From NCBI GenBank assembly GCA_039809865.1, contig JBDHVW010000014.1:61237-125236 (forward strand): DNA of 64,000 bases, in the 5' to 3' direction. Positions 50,873 to 59,696 of the stretch are shown in pieces. The translations under genes were made by a program, and so were the position numbers. This DNA is from QWHO01 sp039809865. Its GTDB lineage: Bacteria; Vulcanimicrobiota; Xenobia; Xenobiales; QWHO01. Below the pieces are notes generated by a model that had not been told where the DNA came from, ran no database searches, and worked only from the letters and a program-made list of their open reading frames with translations. How positions within the stretch are numbered: the first letter of the stretch is position 1; each line of letters begins with the position of its first letter.

Positions 50873-51673
50873 TCAGGCCTTTAGGAAGCGACGCAGCCTC
50901 GCATTCACGAGGGCGGGATGCTCGAGCGGCGCCCCGTGGGCGGCGTCCTCCATGAAGTAGCCCTGCGCGCCGGCGATGCCGCTCACCAGCTCGCGGCTAT
51001 ACTCCCAACGCGCGATGGGGTCCTCGAGCCCGCAGAGCACCAGCGTCTTGCGTCCCTGCGGCAGCCCCCGGTCGGGATGGCGGGCCATGGCCTGCAGCTG
51101 TTGCATCAGGATGGGCGGACTGTCGGCCAGGTCGCGTCCTACCAGCGGCTCGAGTCCGCGGGCCAGCGCGGCGCGGTCGGCCTGGCGCAGGCCTTTCCGC
51201 GAGTAAAGCACGTCCAGAAAGGCGCTGCGACGCATCGCCCGCGTGCCGATGCGGGTGCGTAGGCCCATCCACAGGGTCTCGGGCGTCACGCGCGCGCCTT
51301 GCGAGCCGCGCGCGAACGTGCACATGAGCGTGAGGCTGCGCACCCGCGCCGGGGCGCGCAGCGCCATCTCCTGGGCGATGATTCCGCCCATCGAGTGGCC
51401 CATCACGTGGGCGTCGCTCCACCCCAGGTGATCCATGAGCCTGAGCGCGTCGTCGGCCATCTTCTCGATCGTGATGGGGCCTGTGCAGGAGCTCTGTCCG
51501 ATGCCGCGGTTGTCGAAGGTGACCACGGCGTGGTCCTGCTCGAGGTCCTCGACCTGAGGCAGCCAGGCGCGCCCGATGACGCCCACGCCCTGGATCAGCA
51601 GGATGGGCTCGCCCTGGCCGCTCAGACGGTAGGCCAGGCACGTATCTTCGAGTTGGAGAGGTTCTGCTTCCAC
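50873..51673 (-). CDS. Alpha/beta-fold hydrolase
   Basis: 266 residues from a GTG. The fold is recognisable: ILLIQGVGVIGRAW (oxyanion region), VVTFDNRGIGQSS, the nucleophile elbow VMGHSMGG with Ser94, an acid in LCGLEDPIARWEY, and a histidine in EDAAHGAPLEHP. This is the pattern of esterases, haloperoxidase-like and MhpC-type hydrolases. Substrate unknown. It is divergent from a tiny membrane-protein gene, with only 20 bases between starts, so the promoters must overlap. Confidence 0.9.
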   Translation of the reverse strand: MEAEPLQLEDTCLAYRLSGQGEPILLIQGVGVIGRAWLPQVEDLEQDHAVVTFDNRGIGQSSCTGPITIEKMADDALRLMDHLGWSDAHVMGHSMGGIIAQEMALRAPARVRSLTLMCTFARGSQGARVTPETLWMGLRTRIGTRAMRRSAFLDVLYSRKGLRQADRAALARGLEPLVGRDLADSPPILMQQLQAMARHPDRGLPQGRKTLVLCGLEDPIARWEYSRELVSGIAGAQGYFMEDAAHGAPLEHPALVNARLRRFLKA

Positions 51674-51693
51674 GCGGGTGGTAATCTTCTGGG

Positions 51694-51906
51694 ATGAGTG
51701 AGATGCGGATCCTGGGTCTGGTCTTTTTGTTCGCCGGTGGGGTCAATCTGCTGGGCGTGCTTTCGCCCACGGGCTCGTGGTACTGGAACCTGCGCAAGGT
51801 CCAGCGCACCGTCCGCTGGTTCGGCCAGGGCCCCGCCCGGGTGTTCTATCTCCTGATGAGCCTGGCTTTCCTGGCCACTGGCGGCTACCTGGCCGTCACG
51901 GGCTAA
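51694..51906 (+). CDS. Small two-helix membrane protein, Imm17-like
   Basis: 70 residues. Two hydrophobic segments (ILGLVFLFAGGVNLLGVL and VFYLLMSLAFLATGGYLAV) flank a basic loop with WNLRKVQRTVRWFGQGPARVFY. This layout, including the GxxGARxFY-like junction, resembles the immunity-17 family of small inner-membrane proteins. That family is named from toxin clusters but is often found without a toxin. No toxin is next to it here. A second ATG at 51703 is possible. The stop overlaps the convergent AGPS-like gene by four bases. Confidence 0.68.
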   Translation: MSEMRILGLVFLFAGGVNLLGVLSPTGSWYWNLRKVQRTVRWFGQGPARVFYLLMSLAFLATGGYLAVTG

Positions 51907-53729
51907 GCGGGGGCCGACTCCTCCGACATCGCCAGTACTCCGTTGCGGATGCCGAAGATGTTCTGTGGGTCGAGGTTCTCCTTGATGTCGCGCACCGCCT
52001 CGGTGGTGGCCGGCGTGAAGACGCGCGGCAGGAAGTCCTTGCGCAGCTTGCCCACCCCGTGGTGGTGGCTGATCGAGCCCCCTGCGTCCAGAATGGCCTG
52101 GCGCAGGCGCTTCTCCATCACCGCGAAAGTGTTCTCCGGATCCTTCACCCCGCGGAACGACGCCCCGTGCGTGAAGTAGATGCACACGCCGGTGTGGTAG
52201 ATCTGGGTGATGCGGGGCGAGATGTAGGGCCGCCCGGGGAGCTCGAACTCTTTGTGCAGCTCGTTCCCCACGCGCTCGACCGCGGCGCAGACGTCGCTGA
52301 TGCGCGTCCAGGGCACGGTGGTCTCGTAGGTCTCGCCGATGATGTGCAGATCGGCCAGGAAATCGCGGATATAGGCGATCGCAAAGGTCAGCATGTATCC
52401 GCGCTTACCGTTGGTCGCCCCGGCCCAGAGGCCGCCGTAGCGCGGCGCCAGGCGCTTGACGCGCTGCTCCTGCACTTTCACCTCGTCGGGCGAGCCCTCG
52501 AAGACGAACGTGGCGGCGCACATCTGGTGCGGATCGAACTTCTTGACCTTGAGCACCACCTGGCGCTGGATCCACTCGTAGATCGCCTTGAAGCCGGTGG
52601 CTTTCGGCTTGAGCGCCTGTCCGAAGCGGAACTGGATGTTGTCCACGAGGCGCACGCTGGCGGGCAGGTCGCGGCTCTTGGAGAGCTCGTAGAGAAAGGC
52701 CCGTCCGGCGTCGAAGTTGGGGAACACGACGCTGCCGAATTTCTTCACCTCGGGCAGCGGATGGATGCGGATCACCGCGCGGGTGATGAGCCCCATGTTG
52801 CCCTCGCAGCCGAACAGAGCCTTCTGAATCTGCATGCCCGGCGCCTGGCGCGGGACGGGGCACTCCTGCTCGATCACGCCGGTCGGGGTGACCATCGTGA
52901 ACGTCTCCACCAGGTCCTCGATGTTGCCGTAGCGATTCTTCTTCATGCCGCTGGCATTGGTGGCGATCCAGCCGCCCAGCGTCGAGAGCTCGGCGCTGTC
53001 GGGCTCGTGCCCGCTGGTGAAGCCTTCGGCAGCCAGGGCCTCCTCGAGCTGCGTACCGGTGATGCCCGCTTGCACGCAGGCGCGGCGATTGGACTTCTCG
53101 ATCCACTCCACGCGGTTCATCTGGCGCGTGTCCACGCTGACGATCATCCGCCGCTCTTCTTCCGGGAGGCGCAGGGCGCAGCTCACGCTGGTTCCGCCGC
53201 CATACGGAACGAGGCAGACGTCGTGCTTGTTGGCCAGCTCGACCAGCCTGACACAATCCTCGGTGGACTTGGGCCGGAAGACCATGTCGGCCACGCGCTC
53301 GAGCTTGCCGTACATCACGCGGCCCACCTCGTCGGCGGTGGTCTGCCCGTGGCTGTGCACCAGGCGGTCGCGATCCTCGAGGTTGTACTGGTTCGGGAAC
53401 TTGCGGTCGACCTCGCTCAGGAAGGCTGCGTTCACGACCGACGGCGGCACGGCCGGGTGCACCTCGCGGCGCGTGTCGTTGAAGTCGAGCTTGATCTGCA
53501 GCATCTCCTCCACGAACGGGAGGAAGTACGGCATCTTGAATCCGCACAGCGCATAGCGGCTGCCCGTCATGCTGACGGTCTTCTTGTCCGCGTTCAGCAC
53601 GAAGGCGGTGTCTTTATAGCCCCACTTGTGTTCCCAGCGATCTTCGGCCACCGATGGCACCCCCAGTTGGAGAATGGTCGCGGCCAGTTCTGCTTCGGAA
53701 GCTCGATCCCTTTTGACGCAGGGCGACAA
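51903..53729 (-). CDS. FAD-linked oxidase, alkylglycerone-phosphate-synthase-like
   Basis: Up to 608 residues. Close match to animal alkyl-DHAP synthase throughout. VPYGGGTSVSCAL binds the FAD pyrophosphate (about 175). It is followed by DTRQMNRVEWIEKSN, ITGTQLEEALAAEGFTSGHEP, GGWIATNASGMKKNRYGNIEDL, FPNFDAGRAF, and GSISHHHGVGKLRKDFLPR (about 550-570) with the substrate-site histidines. The enzyme exchanges the acyl chain of acyl-DHAP for a fatty alcohol, giving ether lipids. The TTG at 53729 lacks a ribosome-binding site; GTG at 53651 (MAEDRWEHKWGYKD), just where the animal enzyme domain begins, is the better start. Only 23 bases separate it from the divergent gene at 53753. Confidence 0.9.
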   Translation of the reverse strand: MSPCVKRDRASEAELAATILQLGVPSVAEDRWEHKWGYKDTAFVLNADKKTVSMTGSRYALCGFKMPYFLPFVEEMLQIKLDFNDTRREVHPAVPPSVVNAAFLSEVDRKFPNQYNLEDRDRLVHSHGQTTADEVGRVMYGKLERVADMVFRPKSTEDCVRLVELANKHDVCLVPYGGGTSVSCALRLPEEERRMIVSVDTRQMNRVEWIEKSNRRACVQAGITGTQLEEALAAEGFTSGHEPDSAELSTLGGWIATNASGMKKNRYGNIEDLVETFTMVTPTGVIEQECPVPRQAPGMQIQKALFGCEGNMGLITRAVIRIHPLPEVKKFGSVVFPNFDAGRAFLYELSKSRDLPASVRLVDNIQFRFGQALKPKATGFKAIYEWIQRQVVLKVKKFDPHQMCAATFVFEGSPDEVKVQEQRVKRLAPRYGGLWAGATNGKRGYMLTFAIAYIRDFLADLHIIGETYETTVPWTRISDVCAAVERVGNELHKEFELPGRPYISPRITQIYHTGVCIYFTHGASFRGVKDPENTFAVMEKRLRQAILDAGGSISHHHGVGKLRKDFLPRVFTPATTEAVRDIKENLDPQNIFGIRNGVLAMSEESAPA

Positions 53730-53752
53730 CTGCGGTGCCCGAATCGTAAAGC

Positions 53753-55747
53753 GTGCTGGAATGGCTGGCGGAGCGCTATCGGAAGGTTCGGGCCCGCGAT
53801 CAGCGGCACCTCGAGCTGGCCCCTCTCTGTGAGGCCGCCTCGCGCGGCGACGTCCTGGCCGCCTCCCAGCTGATCCGCGAGTTTCGCGCCAACGACGATC
53901 CCGAGCTGCGCAAAGCCCTGTCTTTTCAGAGCGCGCAGGCGGTGCGCAACGAGGTGGCCCGGCGCTGGCTCGAGTCGCACGACCCGCGCCTGGCCGCCCT
54001 GCTCCAGCAGTGGGGGCACGTCCCGGAGCGTCCGCCGGAGCTCCATTTCTCCGTGTCCGTCCTGCTGGACAAGCCGGTCCGGGGCGACCCCGACGTCTAC
54101 CTCCCCATGCTCTTGAAGGAGCCGCGCGCCTGGCACTGGGTGCGCGGCGGCCTGTGGCAGGATCTCCTCTTCGAGCTGGCCATGACCAATCAGCTGCCCG
54201 AGGGCGTGCGCGCGCTCCTCCCCGGGCTTCCGCGCGACGCCGCCACGCGGGCCGCTTACCTTTTGCTGGCCGACCGCCTCGGCGAGTTGGAGGAGCTCGA
54301 CTCCGACTTCAGCCTGGTCATGCAGGCCTACGAGACGGCCGGTGCGGGCCTGCGCGCCCGCCTGCTGGCCGCGCTGCGGCGGGTCGGCCGCAGCGAGCTG
54401 GTGCTGCGCAACGTGCGCCAGGAGCTCTCGCTGGCGGAATGGCATTCCCAGTTCGACCAGCTCAAGAGCGCCGGGCGCCGCGACGAGGTCTGGGCCATGG
54501 TGGGCCGCCTGCCTCCCATCTGGGCGGCCGAGGCCCTGCGCTGGTTGGGAGAGCAAGGGTTCGCCGACCCCGATTTCCGCGCTTTGCTCGCCGCCCTGCC
54601 CGAGGACCTGACGCTCACGCCCCACCTGATGTTCACCCACGAGGGCGTCCCGCTGGCCTGGTTGTCCGGGCGCGAGCTGCTGCTGACCGGCCCCCAGTTG
54701 TGCCAGGTGGATCTCAAGGAAGTCCACCAGGTCACGCTCCCCCTCAACTCCCACGCCCGCAGCTGGCGCCTGTCGCCCGACGCGGCCCGGCTGGCGGTGA
54801 TCGAAGGCTATTCGGACGCGGTCGGCAATCGCCATTTCAGCCTGCGCCTGCTGCGGCGCGAGGTGGGCAACCCCATCTTGCTGTCCCGGCCGCCCCAGCC
54901 CGCCGCCAACGAGATGGCGTTCTCGCCCGACAGCCGCTGGCTGGCGGCCCGTGAGGACGGCATGCTGCGCCTCTTCCCCGTCGGAGGCGGCGCCTTTCAC
55001 TGGGAGCTGCTGCTCGAGGGCAGGGGCGAGCTGCGCTTTCTCAGCCACGAGGAGCTGTTGTTCCTGACCCGCACGCACTACCACTGCGTGGACGTCAGCT
55101 CAGGGCGCCTGCGCTGGAGTGTTCCCGACGCCGATCCTCACCCCCACGTTCGGGGCCGCGAGGAGGAGCTGCTGTTTTTCGGCGACAGCCGCCACATGAA
55201 GGTGGTGAACCGCTTCTCGGGCCGACTGCAGGGCACGCCCTCGGCCTCACAGCAGGTTCGCGACGCCGTCCTCGGCCCCGGGGGCACGCTCTTCGCCGCC
55301 GGCCTGACGCGCCTCGAGATGCTGGACGTGCAGACCGGCGAGGTGATCCAGGGCCAGGACCTGGCCCACGCCAGCCACATCCGCTTCGCCCCGGACGGGT
55401 TTCGGCTCGTGCGCGCGCGGGGAAAGGTGCTCGAGCTGCTGGATACCCACGAAGGACAGCGGGTCGGTCAGATCGCGATGCCCGGACCCGTGACCCAGCT
55501 CGACTTCTCCCCCGACGGCCTGCTGCTGGCGGTCGGGCTGGCCGATCGGCGCACGCACATTCTGGCCATGCCCCCCACCACCTCGGGGCGGCTGCTCTCG
55601 TCCGACGCGCTGCAAGAGCTGGAACGGCTTTCCTTCGGCTCCCCCGCCTGGGGCTTTTTGTACGCGCTGGCCCGTTTCCGCATGCGCCACGCGGTGACTC
55701 TGGACGACTTCTGTCTTCAGGACGAGTATCTCATCGAGGTCGAATGA
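53753..55747 (+). CDS. Helical-repeat plus beta-propeller (WD40-like) protein
   Basis: 664 residues from a GTG. The first half (about 1-300) is alpha-helical with repeated Leu/Arg/Glu patterns like HEAT or armadillo solenoids. The second half (about 310-640) has propeller-type repeats (MAFSPDSRWLAAREDGMLRLFPV, IRFAPDGFRLVRARGKVLELLDT, LDFSPDGLLLAVGLADRRTHIL). No signal peptide, so probably a cytoplasmic scaffold. It overlaps the AlkA-like glycosylase by four bases, suggesting co-expression with that DNA repair gene. No family name recognised. Confidence 0.78.
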   Translation: MLEWLAERYRKVRARDQRHLELAPLCEAASRGDVLAASQLIREFRANDDPELRKALSFQSAQAVRNEVARRWLESHDPRLAALLQQWGHVPERPPELHFSVSVLLDKPVRGDPDVYLPMLLKEPRAWHWVRGGLWQDLLFELAMTNQLPEGVRALLPGLPRDAATRAAYLLLADRLGELEELDSDFSLVMQAYETAGAGLRARLLAALRRVGRSELVLRNVRQELSLAEWHSQFDQLKSAGRRDEVWAMVGRLPPIWAAEALRWLGEQGFADPDFRALLAALPEDLTLTPHLMFTHEGVPLAWLSGRELLLTGPQLCQVDLKEVHQVTLPLNSHARSWRLSPDAARLAVIEGYSDAVGNRHFSLRLLRREVGNPILLSRPPQPAANEMAFSPDSRWLAAREDGMLRLFPVGGGAFHWELLLEGRGELRFLSHEELLFLTRTHYHCVDVSSGRLRWSVPDADPHPHVRGREEELLFFGDSRHMKVVNRFSGRLQGTPSASQQVRDAVLGPGGTLFAAGLTRLEMLDVQTGEVIQGQDLAHASHIRFAPDGFRLVRARGKVLELLDTHEGQRVGQIAMPGPVTQLDFSPDGLLLAVGLADRRTHILAMPPTTSGRLLSSDALQELERLSFGSPAWGFLYALARFRMRHAVTLDDFCLQDEYLIEVE

Positions 55748-56583
55748 TCGAGCTTCCCCTGCCCCCGGGCTACGATCTGCTGTCCACGGTCGCTTTCTCG
55801 CGCCTGGGGTTCAACGACCCCTCCTGCCGTCTCACGCGCGAGTCCTGGCAGCGCGCGGTCTGGACCCTGGATGGCCCCTGCAGCTTCTCGGTGGAGGTGC
55901 GCTCTCAGGTGGCCCATTGCTCGTGGGAGGGGCCGTTTCCTCACGAGCAGCTTCCCGACGTCCTCGGGCTCACGGATGACCTTCCCGAGCTCGACCTCCC
56001 CTACCCGCCCATCCGTCTCGCCGGCTGGCCCTTCGTGCACGACGTGGTGCTGCGGCGCATCTTCGAGCAGCGGGTCGCCTGGACGGACGCCGCCCGCTCC
56101 CATCGCAAGCTGCTCGAGCGCTTCGGCACCGACTTCGGCGGCTTGCGCTGCATCGATCCTGCGCGCGTGCGCCGCCTCAGCGCCGGCGAGTTGGGCTGGC
56201 TGGAGGTCGACCCCCAGCGGGGGCGCGCTCTGACTGAAGTGGGGCTGGTCTGGAAGAAGCTCGACCGCCTGCGCGAGCCCGAGGCCTTGCGCCGGGCCAT
56301 CAAGTCGCTGGTGGGCTGCGGCCCGTGGACGGCCGAGTGGACGGCGGGGCTCTGCCTGCCCGACCAGGACGCCGTCCCCACGGGCGATTTCGGTCTCCCC
56401 AACCAGATCGCGTGGAACCTGGCCCGCGAGCCGCGGGCCGATGACGCCCGCATGCTCGAGTTGCTCGAGCCCTACCGCGGCCAGCGGTTCCGGGTGGTGC
56501 GCATGGTGATGTGGTCGGGTGAGGACGCCCCCCGTTTCGGCCCGCGGATGGACCCTCCGGCCAGCAGGCTCGACCGGCGCTGA
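55744..56583 (+). CDS. HhH-GPD DNA glycosylase (AlkA/3-methyladenine-type)
   Basis: 279 residues. The helix-hairpin-helix is LVGCGPWTAEWTAG (Gly191-Cys-Gly193, Pro, Trp), followed by DQDAVPTGDFGL with the catalytic Asp215 after a Pro-containing turn. This is the LPGIGPWTA...PAGDLGL signature of AlkA-type enzymes that remove alkylated bases from DNA. The N-terminal part (about 1-100) is beta-rich, as in AlkA. It starts within the stop of the propeller gene. Function is well supported; substrate range cannot be read from sequence. Confidence 0.92.
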   Translation: MIELPLPPGYDLLSTVAFSRLGFNDPSCRLTRESWQRAVWTLDGPCSFSVEVRSQVAHCSWEGPFPHEQLPDVLGLTDDLPELDLPYPPIRLAGWPFVHDVVLRRIFEQRVAWTDAARSHRKLLERFGTDFGGLRCIDPARVRRLSAGELGWLEVDPQRGRALTEVGLVWKKLDRLREPEALRRAIKSLVGCGPWTAEWTAGLCLPDQDAVPTGDFGLPNQIAWNLAREPRADDARMLELLEPYRGQRFRVVRMVMWSGEDAPRFGPRMDPPASRLDRR

Positions 56584-56603
56584 GGGAGAACCTCCGGGAC
56601 GCT

Positions 56604-57314
56604 ATGCGATACTTACTGCTCCTGCTGCTCTTTAGCGTTTCTCTCGCCGCGCCCGGCATCCAGCTGCTGGTGGGCGGCAAAGAGGTCTCGTTCTTTCGCC
56701 CCACCGACCACACGCTCAACTTCCGGGTGGATCTGTCCACGTTGAAGCTGGGTCAGACCAAAGCCAAATGGCGCTTCCTGGCGGTCGAGACCGCCAGTGG
56801 CGACAAGGGCCTGATCAAGGAGGCCGAGACTAGCGGTCTGGTGACCTCGCAGGTGGACGGCACCCTCACGCTGCCCCGGGACTGGCCCTATGGCAGTTAC
56901 AAAGCCGAGCTCTACCTCAACGGCAAGCTGCACGGGACCTATCCTTACATCGTCTCTCCCGCCGTCGACGAGCTCAAGGCTCGCGGCCACGGGCTCTTCC
57001 TCGACAACGGCAAAGGCGAGCTGGGCAAGAAAGTCGAGCACTTTACGCCCAAAGACCACATGCAGCACTTCGCCGTGGGTATCAACGGCTTCGTGATGGG
57101 CAAAGCCAAGGTGGCCTGGACCTTCGTGGCGGTGGACACCTCGCAGGGCAAGAACCAGACCATCACGACGCTCGAGAAGGACGTCTCCAACTTCCAGGGC
57201 GACACCCTGACCAGCCACATCGAGCTCCCGCGCGACTGGCCCACGGGCAAATACCGCGCCGAGGTCACCCTGAACGGCCGCGCGCTGGACAAGATCGACT
57301 ACGAGGTCAAGTAG
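56604..57314 (+). CDS. Secreted protein with a duplicated beta domain
   Basis: 236 residues with a signal peptide (cleavage near SLA-AP). The mature part is two homologous domains of about 100 residues. The two halves share LPRDWPYGSYKAELYLNGKL and LPRDWPTGKYRAEVTLNGRAL at their ends, a KxKWxFLAVET/KVAWTFVAVDT strand in the middle, and a phrase with phenylalanine and Lys-Asp-His (FRPTDHTLNF, FTPKDHMQHF) at the start. The fold is probably an immunoglobulin-like beta-sandwich. No known function. Follows the glycosylase gene by 20 bases; 8-base convergent overlap with a methyltransferase gene. Confidence 0.75.
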   Translation: MRYLLLLLLFSVSLAAPGIQLLVGGKEVSFFRPTDHTLNFRVDLSTLKLGQTKAKWRFLAVETASGDKGLIKEAETSGLVTSQVDGTLTLPRDWPYGSYKAELYLNGKLHGTYPYIVSPAVDELKARGHGLFLDNGKGELGKKVEHFTPKDHMQHFAVGINGFVMGKAKVAWTFVAVDTSQGKNQTITTLEKDVSNFQGDTLTSHIELPRDWPTGKYRAEVTLNGRALDKIDYEVK

Positions 57315-58041
57315 CCCCGGCGACCCAGACGTAGGTCCAGCTGTCGCTGATGGGCTCGCCCCGGAAACCTCCATCCAGTTGGAGCAGCTGGAAACCCTCG
57401 AGCTCCAGCAGGAGCCGCCACTCGCGCCCGTAGATCCAGGCGATCTCGAGGTCGTGCAGGGCGTTGTCGAGCTGCTCGCCCTGGGGAGAAAAGACCTCGG
57501 TGCGCATCAGCACGGTTTTGGTCTGCTCGTGGGTGTCCACTTCGAGCGTGTAGCTCGACTGCACCACGCGCTGCCCGTTGGGGTTGGTGCGAATGAAGTC
57601 CACGTGCTCGTAGGGGGTTCTGGCCAGGCGTGCCGGGTCGGGGCGGAAGAAGCTGCCCGCGAACTTTCCCCCGGGTGCGAGGTGCCGGCGCACCTGGCGC
57701 AGGCACTGGCGCTGCTCCTCTTGCGTGCGCAGGTGCAGGAAGGCGCTGAAGGGGATGTAGACCAGGCTGGCTTTGACGTCCAGCTCGAAGTCGGTGAAGG
57801 AGGCCCTGTGCTTGCTCAGGTTGTCGTGCAGCGGAGCGGCGTCCAGCATTGCCTGGGAGCGATCCACCCCGTGGATGCGGGTGCCCCGGCGCGCCAGCTC
57901 GAGGCCCACGCGGCCCGAGCCGAAGCCGAGCTCGATGGCGGGTCCGTTCCCGGCCAGACGGTGGTAAAAGTCGAACTCCCCTTTGGAGATTTCGTCGAAG
58001 TGGCGCAGGTCGTACAAATCGGGGCGGGTGGTGTATTCCAT
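57307..58041 (-). CDS. Class I SAM-dependent methyltransferase
   Basis: 244 residues. SAM-binding motif I is AIELGFGSGRVGLELARRG, the acidic loop follows as IHGVDRSQAML, and later PGGKFAGSFFRPDPA. Ribose-binding and adenine positions fit the Methyltransf_25 group. Acceptor unknown. On the - strand, divergent from the CxxCH lipoprotein gene with a 45-base gap. Confidence 0.87.
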   Translation of the reverse strand: MEYTTRPDLYDLRHFDEISKGEFDFYHRLAGNGPAIELGFGSGRVGLELARRGTRIHGVDRSQAMLDAAPLHDNLSKHRASFTDFELDVKASLVYIPFSAFLHLRTQEEQRQCLRQVRRHLAPGGKFAGSFFRPDPARLARTPYEHVDFIRTNPNGQRVVQSSYTLEVDTHEQTKTVLMRTEVFSPQGEQLDNALHDLEIAWIYGREWRLLLELEGFQLLQLDGGFRGEPISDSWTYVWVAGAT

Positions 58042-58086
58042 GGCGTTCTAGGACTTCCCGGCGGGCGCTGCGAAACCCGCTCCCTC

Positions 58087-59232
58087 ATGCGCAAACTTTT
58101 GCTGCTCGCGCTTTTGCTCCACGGTTGCGGGGGAACCGCGGAGACCTTCTCGACGCCGGCCGAGGTGCCGCCGGCCGTCACCCTCCCCCGTTTCGACGAC
58201 CCCGACCTGGTGGCGCGCGACGTCAACCAGGCCGCCTGGAACCAGTTCCTTTACCTGAACTGGCCCTCCAAGACCGACGAGCGGGGCGAGCCCGATCCTT
58301 CCAAGCAGTTGGGCGACCCGGGCCCGCGCGCCTGGGAGACGATGAAGAGCGAGGACGAGCTCTTCCGTGCCGACGGCTCCGACCCGGGCGATTGGGACAC
58401 CCCCGAGCCGCTTCCCCCCGACTTCAAGCTGATCGACAATGACAATCCCAATTTCCTCGACCCGCTGACGCCCAAGCTCCTGGTCGACCTGCACGGCAAT
58501 CCGATTCAGTACGAGGTGCGCATCAACCGTCCGGTGTTCGAGACGGTGCGGGCCCTGGGTTTGTATAGCCTCAAAGGCCAGCTTGCTTACTTCAACGACG
58601 TCAGCTCGCCACCGCTCAATTTCCCCTTTGGCAGCTTCGAGTGCAAGGCCGCCTGGACGATCCTGGACGCCGACGATCCGCCCACCTATCACACGGCGCT
58701 GGCGGTGGTGAACGTGGGCACCCAGGCCGAGCCCGTGCTCGAGGAGCGGACCGTGGGGCTGACGGGGATGCACGTTTTGACCAAGCCTACCGGCTATCCC
58801 AACTGGTTCTGGTGCACGTTCGTCCACCGCGACAACGCGGCCCGCACGCCGACCATCACCGAGCATTTCCAGGTCACCCCGACGCCCGAGGTGGCCCGCA
58901 AGAACGAGGAGATGCACGCGCTGCTGAAGGGGACGGTGTGGGAGAATTACGACCTGGTGGGCGTCCAACTCGCTTACGTGGACGCCGCCGGCAATCCCAC
59001 GCTGCTGGCCAACAACCAGATCGAGACGGCCTTCGCGTCAACCTCGTCATGCATCACGTGCCACCAGCTCGCCCAGATGGGCCCGGGCACGGACACGCCC
59101 TCACGGCCCGAGTTCTTCCGCGGCCAGAACAACCAGGGCAACCCCATCGGCTTCGTGGGGCCTCCCGCCGAGCCACAGCTTCCCGACCTGCGCTCGCTGG
59201 ACTTCGTCTACTCGCTGACCAGAGCTCACTAG
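58087..59232 (+). CDS. Lipoprotein with a C-type haem motif (CxxCH)
   Basis: 381 residues. The signal LLLLALLLHGCGG ends in a cysteine that could be lipidated. A single CxxCH (residues 322-326, in SSCITCHQLAQMG) is a haem c attachment site. The rest has an unusual motif-rich body (NQFLYLNWPSKTDERGEPD, PTITEHFQVTPTPEVARK) that I do not recognise. The haem motif lies near the C-terminus, with 55 residues after it. It may be a cytochrome-like enzyme on the periplasmic side of a membrane. Ends with a 4-base overlap with a convergent gene. Confidence 0.75.
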   Translation: MRKLLLLALLLHGCGGTAETFSTPAEVPPAVTLPRFDDPDLVARDVNQAAWNQFLYLNWPSKTDERGEPDPSKQLGDPGPRAWETMKSEDELFRADGSDPGDWDTPEPLPPDFKLIDNDNPNFLDPLTPKLLVDLHGNPIQYEVRINRPVFETVRALGLYSLKGQLAYFNDVSSPPLNFPFGSFECKAAWTILDADDPPTYHTALAVVNVGTQAEPVLEERTVGLTGMHVLTKPTGYPNWFWCTFVHRDNAARTPTITEHFQVTPTPEVARKNEEMHALLKGTVWENYDLVGVQLAYVDAAGNPTLLANNQIETAFASTSSCITCHQLAQMGPGTDTPSRPEFFRGQNNQGNPIGFVGPPAEPQLPDLRSLDFVYSLTRAH

Positions 59233-59618
59233 TGCAGCGAGAACGCCTCGGCGAGCTGCCGGAAGTCGGCGAACGTCTTGGGCACGTAAAGCAGTGACCG
59301 TTTCTCGGCCTCGCGCACCACGTGGCCAAGGTTCGGCCCCAGGATGGCGCTGAGCGCGCACTCTCCCCAGTCGATAGGGGACCGTGTGATGGGCAGCACC
59401 GTTTGCTCCCATACGAGTTGAAGCGCCTCGCTCACGAGGATGCTGGCCAGTTCGGGCGTGAGGTCGCAGCGGTCCCTCTGGGACTGCTCTCTCTTGGGCC
59501 GCCGCTGGGGCCGGTCGTGGCAGACCGGCAGGGGCAATTGCCGCTCCTGCATCCAATCCGGCAGGCTTTCGCGTATCAAGGACACGATCATCTCGAAGCG
59601 CATGATGACGGGGCGCAC
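59229..59618 (-). CDS. Hypothetical protein
   Basis: 129 residues from GTG 59618 (ATG at 59603 also possible). An N-terminal amphipathic part (MIVSLIRESLPDWMQERQLPLP) is followed by a polar Arg/Gln-rich stretch, then a helical C-terminal region (SILVSEALQLVWEQTVLPITR). No signal peptide and no family recognised. Coding character is moderate; the position between two convergent or divergent genes is consistent with a real gene but not proof. Confidence 0.5.
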   Translation of the reverse strand: MRPVIMRFEMIVSLIRESLPDWMQERQLPLPVCHDRPQRRPKREQSQRDRCDLTPELASILVSEALQLVWEQTVLPITRSPIDWGECALSAILGPNLGHVVREAEKRSLLYVPKTFADFRQLAEAFSLH

Positions 59619-59696
59619 TGAAAAGATCCTGAAACAAATGTTAAGGTTTGTTCGCGCGAGGGGGACCGGCGAGCAGATTTTCGAAGCGCTTTATCT

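Noticed and set aside
51694..51906. Immunity gene of a toxin-immunity module
   Set aside because: Although the protein resembles Imm17, neither neighbour is toxin-like: one is an alpha/beta hydrolase and the other an AGPS-like enzyme.
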